Positions 54,432 through 63,504 of a stretch of DNA of 64,000 nucleotides are shown here, in pieces. The notes under the pieces were generated by a model. That model was not told the origin of the DNA and searched no databases. It was given only the letters and a program-made list of their open reading frames with translations. Each line of letters starts with the position of its first letter. Positions within the stretch are counted from its first letter, which is position 1. Made by a program: the position numbers and the translations under genes. The stretch comes from Mesorhizobium loti (GTDB lineage Bacteria > Pseudomonadota > Alphaproteobacteria > Rhizobiales > Rhizobiaceae). Location of the stretch: the NCBI RefSeq assembly GCF_003148495.1, contig NZ_QGGH01000001.1, positions 888,347-952,346 on the forward strand. Reading direction: 5' to 3'.

Positions 54432-54749
54432 ATGTCCAGCTGGATCACGGTCTGCGGCCTCGACGACATCGAACAGGAAGGTGCCCGCCGTTTCGACCAT
54501 GAAGGCCGGACCTACGCTGTCTTCCGCTCACCCGACGACGAGGTCTTTTGCACGGACGGCCTGTGCACGCATGAGGCCGTCCATCTCGCCGACGGGCTGG
54601 TGATGGACTACGAGGTGGAATGCCCCAAACATGCTGGCGCCTTCGATTATCGGACCGGCGCGGCAAAGCGGTTGCCGCCTTGCGTGAATCTCAAAACCTA
54701 TCCAGCAAAAGTCGAATCCGGTGCGGTGCTGATCGCCATCAGCCAATAA
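54432..54749 (+). CDS. Rieske [2Fe-2S] ferredoxin, MocE-like
   Basis: 105 residues. Cluster ligands in CTHEAVHLADG and CPKHAGAFDYRTG. The spacing and the phrases DGLCTHEAVHLADGLVMD and CVNLKTYPAKVE closely match, from memory, the rhizopine-catabolism ferredoxin MocE, which supplies electrons to the MocD oxygenase. Here a sterol-desaturase-type enzyme takes the oxygenase place and no reductase (MocF) gene is present in the window. Convergent with the OhrR-like gene, 20 bases apart. Confidence 0.85.
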   Translation: MSSWITVCGLDDIEQEGARRFDHEGRTYAVFRSPDDEVFCTDGLCTHEAVHLADGLVMDYEVECPKHAGAFDYRTGAAKRLPPCVNLKTYPAKVESGAVLIAISQ

Positions 54750-54769
54750 CGAGATCGGCAACCGGCTGA

Positions 54770-55198
54770 CTACCGGTCCCCGGTCAACGCGTCGCGTAGC
54801 GCCTGGATCTGCCGGTTCAGGGCATCGAGCTCAGCCAGCGTCATGCCCGAGCGCTCGATCAAGGTCTCGTTCAGACAGTTGCACTGGACAAGCAGCGCGC
54901 GCCCGGCTGATGTCAGGTCGACCTGCACCTGGCGCTCATCGGTCTGGCTGCGCTGGCGGGTCACCAGCGCGGCCTGCTCCATTCGCTTCACCAGCGGCGT
55001 GACGGTGCTCGATTCCAAAGCGAGCCTGTGGGCGATGGTGCCGACCGACATGCCGTCGGCCTCTCCAAGTGCGTTCAGCACCAGGTATTGCGGATAGGTG
55101 ATCCCCATCTCGTCCAGCATCGGCTTGTAGGTGCGGTTGATCGCCATGCTGGTGGTGTAGAGCGTGAAACAGAGCTGGTTGTCCAACGGAAGAGGCAC
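54770..55198 (-). CDS. OhrR/MarR-family repressor
   Basis: 142 residues from GTG 55198, with AAGGAA 6 bases ahead; an upstream ATG at 55300 would run through the operator region. The peroxide-sensing Cys of OhrR is in LDNQLCFTLY near residue 10, followed by a winged helix (LALESSTVTPLVKRMEQA). Organic hydroperoxides probably oxidise it to release DNA. Two palindromes lie between it and the divergent hydrolase gene, the likely target. Confidence 0.9.
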   Translation of the reverse strand: MPLPLDNQLCFTLYTTSMAINRTYKPMLDEMGITYPQYLVLNALGEADGMSVGTIAHRLALESSTVTPLVKRMEQAALVTRQRSQTDERQVQVDLTSAGRALLVQCNCLNETLIERSGMTLAELDALNRQIQALRDALTGDR

Positions 55199-55237
55199 GG
55201 CGCGTTCCTTCTTGCCGACACAGGCGTCAATTCGATA

Positions 55238-55315
55238 CCACGAAAAATGATATCGCGATACATATTTTCGTGGACAAGGGTATCGAGCTACGTTAGGCAT
55301 ATTGATATCGCGATA
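55238..55315. promoter_or_regulatory. two OhrR/MarR operators
   Basis: The 10-mer TATCGCGATA occurs at 55251-55260 and again at 55306-55315. The first is the centre of a 36-bp imperfect palindrome (55238-55273) with CCACGAAAA and TTTTCGTGG arms. The second lies 36 bases ahead of the hydrolase ATG. One near each promoter suggests repression in both directions. Confidence 0.7.
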
Positions 55316-55350
55316 TTGTTTATCGTGACAACAACTGAAAGGAGATTGAG

Positions 55351-56208
55351 ATGACCTCGCAAACCAAGCCCAACTCCGGCAGCGGCACGATCACCACCAA
55401 GGACGGAACACAAATCTACTACAAGGACTGGGGGACCGGGCAACCGATCGTCTTCCATCACGGCTGGCCATTGAGCAGCGACGACTGGGACGCCCAGATG
55501 CTGTTCTTCCTGGCACAAGGCTACCGGGTCATCGCCCACGATCGCCGTGGTCATGGCCGCTCGACCCAGACGGATATCGGCAACGAGATGGACACCTATG
55601 CCGCCGATGTCGCGGAACTCGCCGACCATCTGGACCTCAAGAACGCCATCCATGTTGGTCATTCGACCGGCGGCGGCGAAGTGGCGCGCTATGTCGCCCA
55701 ATATGGCGCCGAGGGCCGCGTCGCCAAGGCGGTGCTGATCGGCGCGGTGCCGCCAATCATGCTCAAGACTGCCGCCAATCCCGGCGGCCTGCCGATCGAA
55801 GTGTTCGATGGCTTCCGCTCCGGCGTAGCGGCCAATCGCGCCCAGCTTTACAGGGATGTCCCAGCCGGCCCATTCTATGGCTTCAATCGTCCCGGCGCGG
55901 CAGTGTCGGAAGGCGTCATCGACAATTGGTGGCGCCAGGGCATGATGGGCGGCACCAAGGCGCACTACGATTGCATCAAGGCCTTCTCGGAAACTGACTT
56001 CACCGAGGATTTGAAGGCGATCGACGTGCCAGTGCTGGTCATGCATGGCGACGACGACCAGATCGTTCCGATCGCCGACTCGGCGCTGTTGACGATCAAG
56101 CTGCTCAAGAAGGGCGAGCTCAAGATCTACAAGGGCTACCCGCACGGCATGGCCACGACCCATGCCGACATCATCAACGCCGACCTGCTGGCCTTCTTCA
56201 AGGCCTAG
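55351..56208 (+). CDS. alpha/beta hydrolase, chloroperoxidase/esterase-like
   Basis: 285 residues. Oxyanion loop [12 protein letters not shown], nucleophile Ser in [12 protein letters not shown] near residue 107, acid Asp in HGDDDQIVP near 230, and catalytic His in [11 protein letters not shown] near 262. Belongs to the cofactor-free haloperoxidase/arylesterase group. A strong GAAAGGAGA ribosome site precedes it. Divergent from the OhrR-like repressor with two operators between, so probably induced by organic peroxide or a related stress. Confidence 0.9.
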   Translation: MTSQTKPNSGSGTITTKDGTQIYYKDWGTGQPIVFHHGWPLSSDDWDAQMLFFLAQGYRVIAHDRRGHGRSTQTDIGNEMDTYAADVAELADHLDLKNAIHVGHSTGGGEVARYVAQYGAEGRVAKAVLIGAVPPIMLKTAANPGGLPIEVFDGFRSGVAANRAQLYRDVPAGPFYGFNRPGAAVSEGVIDNWWRQGMMGGTKAHYDCIKAFSETDFTEDLKAIDVPVLVMHGDDDQIVPIADSALLTIKLLKKGELKIYKGYPHGMATTHADIINADLLAFFKA

Positions 56209-56224
56209 GACATTTTCGAAGAAA

Positions 56225-56254
56225 AAAGGCGCCCGCCATCAAGCGGGCGCCTTT
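56225..56254. terminator. bidirectional terminator between convergent genes
   Basis: AAAGGCGCCCGC (56225-56236) pairs perfectly with GCGGGCGCCTTT (56243-56254). Flanking A and T runs on both sides fit termination in both directions. Confidence 0.9.
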
Positions 56255-56271
56255 CTCGTCCGGTTTCAAGT

Positions 56272-57522
56272 CTAGCGGATTGCAGCGACCGCCTGTGCCT
56301 TTCTGGCTTCCTTCATGTTCGGCAGGAACACCGTCAGCAGCCCGAGCAGCGGCAGATACGAGCAGATCTGGAAGACATAATCGATGCCCTTCATGTCGGC
56401 GACGACGCCGAGCACGGCAGCAGCGATGCCGCCCATGCCGAAGGCGAAGCCGAAGAAGATGCCGGCGATCATGCCGACACGTCCCGGTACCAATTCCTGC
56501 GCAAAGACGACGATGTTGGAGAAGGCAGACGACAGGATCAGGCCGATCAGCACCGTCAGCACCATCGTCCATTCCAGATTGGCGTAGGGCAGGGCCAGCG
56601 TGAAGGGCAGCACGCCGACGATGGAGAACCAGATCATCGACTTCTGTCCATAGCGGTCGCCGAACGGGCCGCCGAGCAGGATGCCCAGCGCCGAGGCGCC
56701 GAGGAACAGGAACAGCATGACCTGCGACATCTGCACCGAAACCCCGAACTTATGCATGGAATAGAAGGTATAATAGCTGGCGAGGCTGGCGATGTAGGCA
56801 TTCTTGCTCAGCACCAGCAGCGTCAGCACGATCAATGCATTCATGACCTTGCGGCGCGGGAAGGGCGAGACGAAGCTTGCCGTCTTGCGGCTGCCCTGTG
56901 CGGCGCGCAGCCGGCTGTACCAGCCGCCGACCTGCCACAAAACGATGATGCCGATCAGTGAGCCGACGGCGAACCAGGAGATGCTGGTCTGGCCGAACGG
57001 CACAACGATGAAGGCCGCCAGCAGCGGCCCCATGGACTGGCCGAAATTGCCGCCGACCTGGAACAGCGACTGCGCCAGGCCGAAGCGGCCGCCGGAGGCG
57101 AAGCGGGCGATGCGCGAGGATTCCGGATGGAAGATCGCCGAGCCGATGCCGATCAGCGAGGCGCCGATCAGGAGCAGCGAATAGTGGCCGGCATAGGCGA
57201 GCACGACCAGGCCGATCAGCGACGACGCCATGCCGTAGGGCAGCGAATAGGGCATCGGCCGCTTGTCGGTGATCATGCCGATCACCGGCTGCAGCAGCGA
57301 TGCGGTCACCTGGAAGGTGAAAGTCAGGAGGCCGATCTGCCAGAAATCGAGGCCGTAATTCTCTTTCAGCAAGGGATAGATGGCCGATAGCAGCGACTGC
57401 ATGATGTCGTTGATGCAGTGGCAGAAGCTCACTGCCAGGATGACGGTGAAGGCCGTCGCCTGGGCTGAAGCATGACTGGCGCTCGCCGGTGGGGCGACGC
57501 TGGCGGCTGTCGTATCGGTCAA
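56272..57522 (-). CDS. MFS exporter, fosmidomycin-resistance type
   Basis: 416 residues from TTG 57522 with GGAG 7 bases ahead; the frame continues to ATG 57666, but that stretch is basic and unlike the family. Twelve membrane helices, with the MFS loop GMITDKRPMPYSLPYG after the second. The phrases SFCHCINDIMQSLLSAIYPL and ASLIGIGSAIFHPESSR match the fosmidomycin resistance group. Divergent AraC-type regulator lies next to it. The natural substrate is unknown. Confidence 0.87.
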   Translation of the reverse strand: MTDTTAASVAPPASASHASAQATAFTVILAVSFCHCINDIMQSLLSAIYPLLKENYGLDFWQIGLLTFTFQVTASLLQPVIGMITDKRPMPYSLPYGMASSLIGLVVLAYAGHYSLLLIGASLIGIGSAIFHPESSRIARFASGGRFGLAQSLFQVGGNFGQSMGPLLAAFIVVPFGQTSISWFAVGSLIGIIVLWQVGGWYSRLRAAQGSRKTASFVSPFPRRKVMNALIVLTLLVLSKNAYIASLASYYTFYSMHKFGVSVQMSQVMLFLFLGASALGILLGGPFGDRYGQKSMIWFSIVGVLPFTLALPYANLEWTMVLTVLIGLILSSAFSNIVVFAQELVPGRVGMIAGIFFGFAFGMGGIAAAVLGVVADMKGIDYVFQICSYLPLLGLLTVFLPNMKEARKAQAVAAIR

Positions 57523-57671
57523 GGTAGGCTCCGTGGTCTTTTTGGCGGGCACACCCGCAGGCAGTTGACGGACGCTCCTGCGGCCGCCTTGAGGACGGTG
57601 CCTTATAAGCCGCTTGCGGCACGACTTCTTTCGTGGTTTGGTCCAATAGTTTCGCAAGTGGGCCATACAGG

Positions 57672-58556
57672 ATGCCGCACGGCAAAGAAGTCTTTCACGC
57701 CGGCAATGCCAATCTCGGTCAGCTGCACGAGAGCCGCTGGCAGTGGCTGGAGCAAGTGGCCGGGCCGGCGGTGGCGCTGCCGACGGAATATCCCGATGGC
57801 TACCGTGTGCCGCAACACCGCCACAGCCGCAGCCAGCTGCTGCATGCGTTGGTCGGGGTGGTGCTGGTGACGACGCGCTACGGGCGCTGGATGGTGCCGC
57901 CCGACCACGCGATGTGGATTCCAGCCGGCACCGAGCATTCCGTCGAAATGCTGGGCGATGTCTCGATGCGTTCAGTCTATGTCATGCCGCAGGCGATCCC
58001 CGGGCTGCCCGAAGGCTTGCGCGTCGTCGGCGTCACCGACCTGATGCACAGCCTGATCGTAGAATCGGAGAAGCTGCCGCAGGGCGGCGAACTGGAAGGG
58101 CGCGGCGGGCTGATCATGAACCTGTTGCTGCATGAAATCCCGACCTTGCCGGAACGGCCGCTCGGCCTGCCATTCCCGTCCGATCCCAGGCTGTCGGCGC
58201 TGTGCCGGCGTTTCGTCGCTGCGCCGTCGCCGCACGCGACGATCGACGAGTGGGCCGATGCCGCCGGCATGAGCCGCCGCTCCTTCACCCGCGCCTTTCA
58301 GCGCCAGACCGGCCTGTCGCTGTCGACATGGCGCCAGCAGGCCTGCCTGTTCGCGGCGCTACCGCGGCTGGCCGACGGCGAGCCGATCACCAGGGTGGCG
58401 CTCGATCTCGGCTATGACAGCGTGCCGGCCTTCATCACCATGTTCAAGCGCATGCTGGGCGCGTCGCCGCGCGGTTATATGCGCGGCGCCCGCGAAAGCG
58501 TCGAAGTCGCCCGTCGCCTGATCGGCCCGGTTCGGCTGGAAAGCCCTGCGCCGTAA
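57672..58556 (+). CDS. AraC-family transcriptional regulator
   Basis: 294 residues from ATG 57672. Cupin-type sensor half (YRVPQHRHSRSQLLHALVGV, then MWIPAGTEHSVEM) and C-terminal double helix-turn-helix (WADAAGMSRRSFTRAFQRQT; VALDLGYDSVPAFITMFKRM). Divergent from the MFS exporter, whose expression it probably controls. Convergent with prs, 12 bases apart. Confidence 0.9.
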   Translation: MPHGKEVFHAGNANLGQLHESRWQWLEQVAGPAVALPTEYPDGYRVPQHRHSRSQLLHALVGVVLVTTRYGRWMVPPDHAMWIPAGTEHSVEMLGDVSMRSVYVMPQAIPGLPEGLRVVGVTDLMHSLIVESEKLPQGGELEGRGGLIMNLLLHEIPTLPERPLGLPFPSDPRLSALCRRFVAAPSPHATIDEWADAAGMSRRSFTRAFQRQTGLSLSTWRQQACLFAALPRLADGEPITRVALDLGYDSVPAFITMFKRMLGASPRGYMRGARESVEVARRLIGPVRLESPAP

Positions 58557-58568
58557 CGGCAGGCCGGT

Positions 58569-59504
<936 letters not shown>

Positions 59505-59659
59505 GCACCGTTCCTGGTGGAGGATGGAAAGACCTGACGGACTCGCCTGCGCCCTTTAACCGGGCTTTTAGCGGCCCGCGCCGGTATTGCAAGCGCCGAG
59601 ATCGGGAATCCGCCGGCTAAACTCAAGAAAGCTCCGCGCCATCACCAGGCTGCAACATT

Positions 59660-60286
59660 TCAGCCCGCCTTGCCGCCGAGCCAGGCCGCGAATTGGTCGA
59701 TGGTCTGGTCGGCGATCGACTGCATGGTGGCCGGCGAGACCCCCTTCCAGCTGTCGCCGCCCCCGCTGTCGCCGGATTTGACCGACGGCGCCTTCTGCTG
59801 GCCGTTGATGCGGTGCAGGCGGTTGCCGGCCGGGTCGTAGACGTCCCAGACATAAATGACGGTGGTGTCCGTGCCTTCCGACATTGTCGAGAAGTAGCCC
59901 TTCAGCACATGGGTCGCGGTCTGGTCGGCGCTGCCGGCGAGCGTGATACCGCGCTGCCTGGCGCGCGTCTGCAACTCCGCCGTCAGCGGTGTCGCCGCTT
60001 CCACCGACGCGCCGACGATCGGCGCGATCTGTAGGCGGGTCTTCGACAGGATCGCAGCGCTTTGGGCAGATGTGACCGGGGTGGTGGCGGTTGCAGGAGC
60101 GCCCGCCGTGGTGCCGGCCGGTGCCGGAACCGTGGCTGCCGTGTTGCCTGACGTGGCGGGCAGCGTCTGTGCCGACGTCGCCGGCGGGGTGATGGCCGAC
60201 GGTTCAAGCACGTCCTTTGCGTTGGTGCAGGCGGCAAGAGCCAATGCCACAAGCAATGACACGGTCGTCACATGCGATCGTCTCAT
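59660..60286 (-). CDS. putative lipoprotein, unknown function (208 aa)
   Basis: From ATG 60286 a lipoprotein signal is seen: VTTVSLLVALALAACTNA, with Cys near residue 20. A Thr/Pro/Ala-rich linker of about 60 residues follows, then a folded C-terminal domain (ATHVLKGYFSTMSEGTDTTV, then IYVWDVYDPAGNRLHRINGQ). Probably anchored in the outer or inner membrane, facing the periplasm. No family recognised with certainty. Lies 43 bases behind the M24 gene. Confidence 0.8.
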   Translation of the reverse strand: MRRSHVTTVSLLVALALAACTNAKDVLEPSAITPPATSAQTLPATSGNTAATVPAPAGTTAGAPATATTPVTSAQSAAILSKTRLQIAPIVGASVEAATPLTAELQTRARQRGITLAGSADQTATHVLKGYFSTMSEGTDTTVIYVWDVYDPAGNRLHRINGQQKAPSVKSGDSGGGDSWKGVSPATMQSIADQTIDQFAAWLGGKAG

Positions 60287-60329
60287 TTGCCTTCTAACTC
60301 CTTGGCGAAGAACGCCTCCCATTATGGAT

Positions 60330-61481
60330 TCACTGTACGATCAAGTCGAGATCATGGCGGGACAGCGGCTTGGGCTGGGATTCGGTGGTCAGGTAGGTGC
60401 GGCCAAGCGTCATCGCCGTCTCGGTGTCGGAATCCATGATGATCATGTGGGCGAACAGCGTCATGTTCGGCGCGATCGGTTCGGGGTTGCCCTGGTAGAA
60501 CATCGGCATGTCCATCCAGGACGGCGTGAAGCGGGCGCCGACCGAGTAGCCGCAGGCGTTCAGCCGGTGCTTGGTCAGGCCGTGCGCTTCCATGGTGCGG
60601 GCATGCGCATCGAACACGTCGCCGAAGCTGTTGCCCGGCATCATCACCTTTTCGACGGCCAGAAGTGCTGCGCGCGCGGCGTCGAACAGCTCCTGATGGC
60701 GCTTCGACACCTTGCCGGTCAGCACCGTGCGCATCATCGGCGCATGGTAGTGGTTGAAGACGCCGGCCCATTCGAGCGTCAGCTGGTCGTTCTTGGTGAG
60801 CTTGCGGCGGCCGGCCTTGTAGCGGCACAGCAGCGCGTCGACGCCGGAGCCGATGATGAACTCGTTAGCCGGATAGTCGCCGCCGCCGGCAAAGACCGCG
60901 CCTTGCATGGCGGCCAGGATCAGGGCTTCGTCGCCGCCCTGCTTGATCAGCGGCAGGGCCGCGTCGAGCGCATCGTCGGAGAGGTTGGCGGCCCTCTCGG
61001 CCTTGGCGATTTCGGCCGGGCTCTTGAACAGGCGCAGCCGGCCGACAATGCCGGACGCATCGGCGATCTGGCCGAAGGTCTGCAACTGTTCGTCGAGCCG
61101 TCGGCCATTGAAGGCGGTCAGGCCGTGGGTGTCGTATTCGACGCCGATGCGGGCGCCGAGCAGGTCGAGCTCGTTGAGCAGATTGCGCAGGTCGACCGCC
61201 GGATTGGCACCGTTGCGGTCGGTCCACAAGACGATGTTGTCGATGATGGAGGTTTGGCGCGCCTGGCGCAGATCGGCCGAGCGGGTCAGAAGCACCATCG
61301 AACCGTCGGCCTTCACCACCAGGCACTGGAAGAAGCAGAAGCCGAATGTGTCGTAGCCAGTCAGCCAGTACATGCTTTCCTGCGCGAACAGCAGGATGGC
61401 GTCGAGCTTCTTCTCGGCCATCTCGATCATGAGCCGGTCGCGCCGCGCGTCAAATTCCGATCGTTCAAAATGCAACGCCAT
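60330..61481 (-). CDS. M24-fold protein lacking metal ligands (creatinase/ectoine hydrolase-like)
   Basis: 383 residues: creatinase-type N-terminal domain (LLFAQESMYWLTGYDTFGF) and a pita-bread C-terminal domain. In the metal-dependent peptidases two Asp, one His and two Glu bind metal. Here the Asp-containing motif reads LEWAGVFNHYHAPMMRT, the His motif is GYSVGARFTPSW and the first Glu motif MTLFAHMII, so nearly all ligands are missing. GYSVG...PSW recalls ectoine hydrolase (DoeA/EutD). A hydrolase of an unusual C-N bond is likely; peptidase activity is not. It starts where pgeF ends (TAATG). Confidence 0.82.
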   Translation of the reverse strand: MALHFERSEFDARRDRLMIEMAEKKLDAILLFAQESMYWLTGYDTFGFCFFQCLVVKADGSMVLLTRSADLRQARQTSIIDNIVLWTDRNGANPAVDLRNLLNELDLLGARIGVEYDTHGLTAFNGRRLDEQLQTFGQIADASGIVGRLRLFKSPAEIAKAERAANLSDDALDAALPLIKQGGDEALILAAMQGAVFAGGGDYPANEFIIGSGVDALLCRYKAGRRKLTKNDQLTLEWAGVFNHYHAPMMRTVLTGKVSKRHQELFDAARAALLAVEKVMMPGNSFGDVFDAHARTMEAHGLTKHRLNACGYSVGARFTPSWMDMPMFYQGNPEPIAPNMTLFAHMIIMDSDTETAMTLGRTYLTTESQPKPLSRHDLDLIVQ

Positions 61482-62275
61482 TATTCCCTCTCCAAAACGA
61501 TTGCCGAAACCTGCCGGCCGTAATCGGGTTCCTTGCGGTGCGTGGTGCGCCGGTAGGAGTAAAACAGATCTTCCTCGGCATAGGTGCAGCGGCCGAGGCC
61601 CTCGGCCGTCACCCCGGCCTTGGCCAGCCGGTCGACCGTGTAGCGGTTGAGGTCGAACATCGCATGGCCGGGGGTTGCCGAGGGTGCGAAATAGAGGATG
61701 TTTTCAGCGTCGGCCTCGACGAAGCGGGCGATGAATTCCGGCCCGACCTCATAGTTGCCAGGGCCGATCGAGGGGCCGAGCACGGCGACGATGTTGTCGC
61801 GCCGGGCGCCAAGGGTTTCCATGGCGAGGATGGTGTTCTCGAGCACACCGGTGAAGGCGCCTTTCCAGCCGGCATGTGCGGCGCCGATGACGCGCGCCTC
61901 GGCATCCGCGAACAGTACCGGACCGCAATCGGCGGTCGAGGCGCCGATGGCGATGCCGGGCCTGTCGGTGACGATGGCGTCGGCCTTGGGCCGTTCGCCG
62001 GCAAAGGGTTCGCTGACGATGATGACGTCGGGCGAATGGATCTGCCAGGCGGTCAACAGATGGCTCGCCGGCACGCCCATCCAGGCGGCGACGCGGCCGC
62101 GGTTCTCGGCCACCAGCGCCCGGTCGTCGTCCGATCCGGTGCCGATGTTGAGGCCCTGATAGATGCCGCTGGAGACACCGCCGATGCGGGTGAAATAGCC
62201 GTGCCGGATGCCTTGTGCCTGCGCCTTGTCCAGCAGCGGCGACCGAACGGGATCCGGTTTGGTCTGATTCAACAT
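61481..62275 (-). CDS. pgeF: peptidoglycan editing factor PgeF (polyphenol oxidase/YfiH family)
   Basis: 264 residues from ATG 62275. Family motifs: HGYFTRIGGVSSGIYQGLN, TAWQIHSPDVI, the metal-binding ADCGPVLFAD, AAHAGWKGAFTGVL and RCTYAEEDLFYSYRR. It corrects L-Ser misincorporated into peptidoglycan precursors in known cases; older names call it a laccase. Lies in the lgt-midA-pgeF string. Longer start options upstream are basic and unlikely. Confidence 0.93.
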   Translation of the reverse strand: MLNQTKPDPVRSPLLDKAQAQGIRHGYFTRIGGVSSGIYQGLNIGTGSDDDRALVAENRGRVAAWMGVPASHLLTAWQIHSPDVIIVSEPFAGERPKADAIVTDRPGIAIGASTADCGPVLFADAEARVIGAAHAGWKGAFTGVLENTILAMETLGARRDNIVAVLGPSIGPGNYEVGPEFIARFVEADAENILYFAPSATPGHAMFDLNRYTVDRLAKAGVTAEGLGRCTYAEEDLFYSYRRTTHRKEPDYGRQVSAIVLERE

Positions 62276-62400
62276 GCGGGCGTTGTTGTCCGTGTGGGCG
62301 GTTTCGTCAAGAAAAAGGTGCTTCGTCAAAAAGAAGGCGGAGCAGGCGGGTTGGCCGCTCTTTCGCCGGACGGGAGATTGGGAGGGACGGCGGTGAAAAG

Positions 62401-63504
62401 TCAATCCGCCGTGGCAAATGGCGTCGTTGCTGAGAGTGGGGCGGCCACGCCGCGCGGCAGCATGGCAAGCACCTTGAACAGATCGCCCATCGCTTGCGGC
62501 CCGGCGAGGCGCTCGACGGCTTCAGCGATCTTGTCGCGTGCCGCCTGGTCGGCATCGGCGCCGAGCCGGCCGGCGCGTTCGAGAATGCCCATGCCGAGCA
62601 GAAAGTCGCCCTGCGTCGACAGATGGGCGTCGAGGCCATGCGCGCGCACGGTTGCGGCAAGGGCGGCGAAATCGACATGGGTGGTGAGGTCGGCCTCACC
62701 GGGATTGGCCAGCACATCTTCGTGATTGTGGCTGCGCAAGGCCTGCAGCGTGTCGCCTACACCCGGCTGGAGATGGCCATAGTCGAGGAACAGGCCGGCG
62801 CCGCCATCCTGGGATATACGCTCGGCGATGGCTGCCATCAGTGCGGTGCGGGCAGGCGCTATTTCGACGATCGCACCTTGCGTCGCCTCAGTGGCATCGG
62901 CGGGCAACAATGCCGGGTCGACCGAGCCGGCGCCGGCGAAGAAGCAAAGGTCATTGGTGTCATCGAGGCCAACCATGCGCTCGCGCCAGCCGGCACCGGC
63001 GCGGACGAATTGGCGGACGGGCACGGCGTCGAACAACTCGTTGCCGACGATGAACAGCGGCTGTTGCGGCAAGGTCTCGATGGTTTCGTGCCAGCGAACC
63101 GCGAAAGGTGTGACGCCAAGCGTCTGTTGCTGGACCTCTGTCAGGCGCGGGCTGGTCTCGATCATGGCGAAGATGACGCCGTTGGCCAGATCGGGATCAA
63201 GCCGCGATAGCGTGCGCAGCATGTCCTTCATCAGCGTGCCGCGACCGGGGCCGATCTCGGCGATGGTGGCCGGCAGCGGCCGGCCGCTCGCTGCCCAAGC
63301 CTGGTACATCCACACAGCGACCAGTTCACCGAACATCTGGCTGATCTCGGGTGCGGTGATGAAATCACCGGCCGCACCAAAGGGCTCGCGCGTCGTGTAG
63401 TAGCCGTCCGCCGGGTCGAACAGGCACAGCGCCATGTACTCGTTGACGGGAAGCGGCCCCAGTGCCTCGATCAAGTCGACGATGCGGGTCTTCAGCCGTG
63501 TCAT
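62401..63504 (-). CDS. SAM-dependent methyltransferase, MidA/NDUFAF7 family
   Basis: 367 residues. Diagnostic segments: [56 protein letters not shown] and [12 protein letters not shown]. The mitochondrial relative methylates an Arg of complex I; the bacterial role may be similar. Its start overlaps the lgt stop (ATGA at 63501-63504), so it is translationally coupled to it. Confidence 0.93.
   Translation of the reverse strand: MTRLKTRIVDLIEALGPLPVNEYMALCLFDPADGYYTTREPFGAAGDFITAPEISQMFGELVAVWMYQAWAASGRPLPATIAEIGPGRGTLMKDMLRTLSRLDPDLANGVIFAMIETSPRLTEVQQQTLGVTPFAVRWHETIETLPQQPLFIVGNELFDAVPVRQFVRAGAGWRERMVGLDDTNDLCFFAGAGSVDPALLPADATEATQGAIVEIAPARTALMAAIAERISQDGGAGLFLDYGHLQPGVGDTLQALRSHNHEDVLANPGEADLTTHVDFAALAATVRAHGLDAHLSTQGDFLLGMGILERAGRLGADADQAARDKIAEAVERLAGPQAMGDLFKVLAMLPRGVAAPLSATTPFATAD

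Noticed and set aside
60330..61481. DMSP lyase DddP or Xaa-Pro peptidase assignment for the M24 protein
   Set aside because: Both need the metal ligands that are missing here.
59943..61523. 526-codon plus-strand frame
   Set aside because: Antisense of the lipoprotein and M24 genes.
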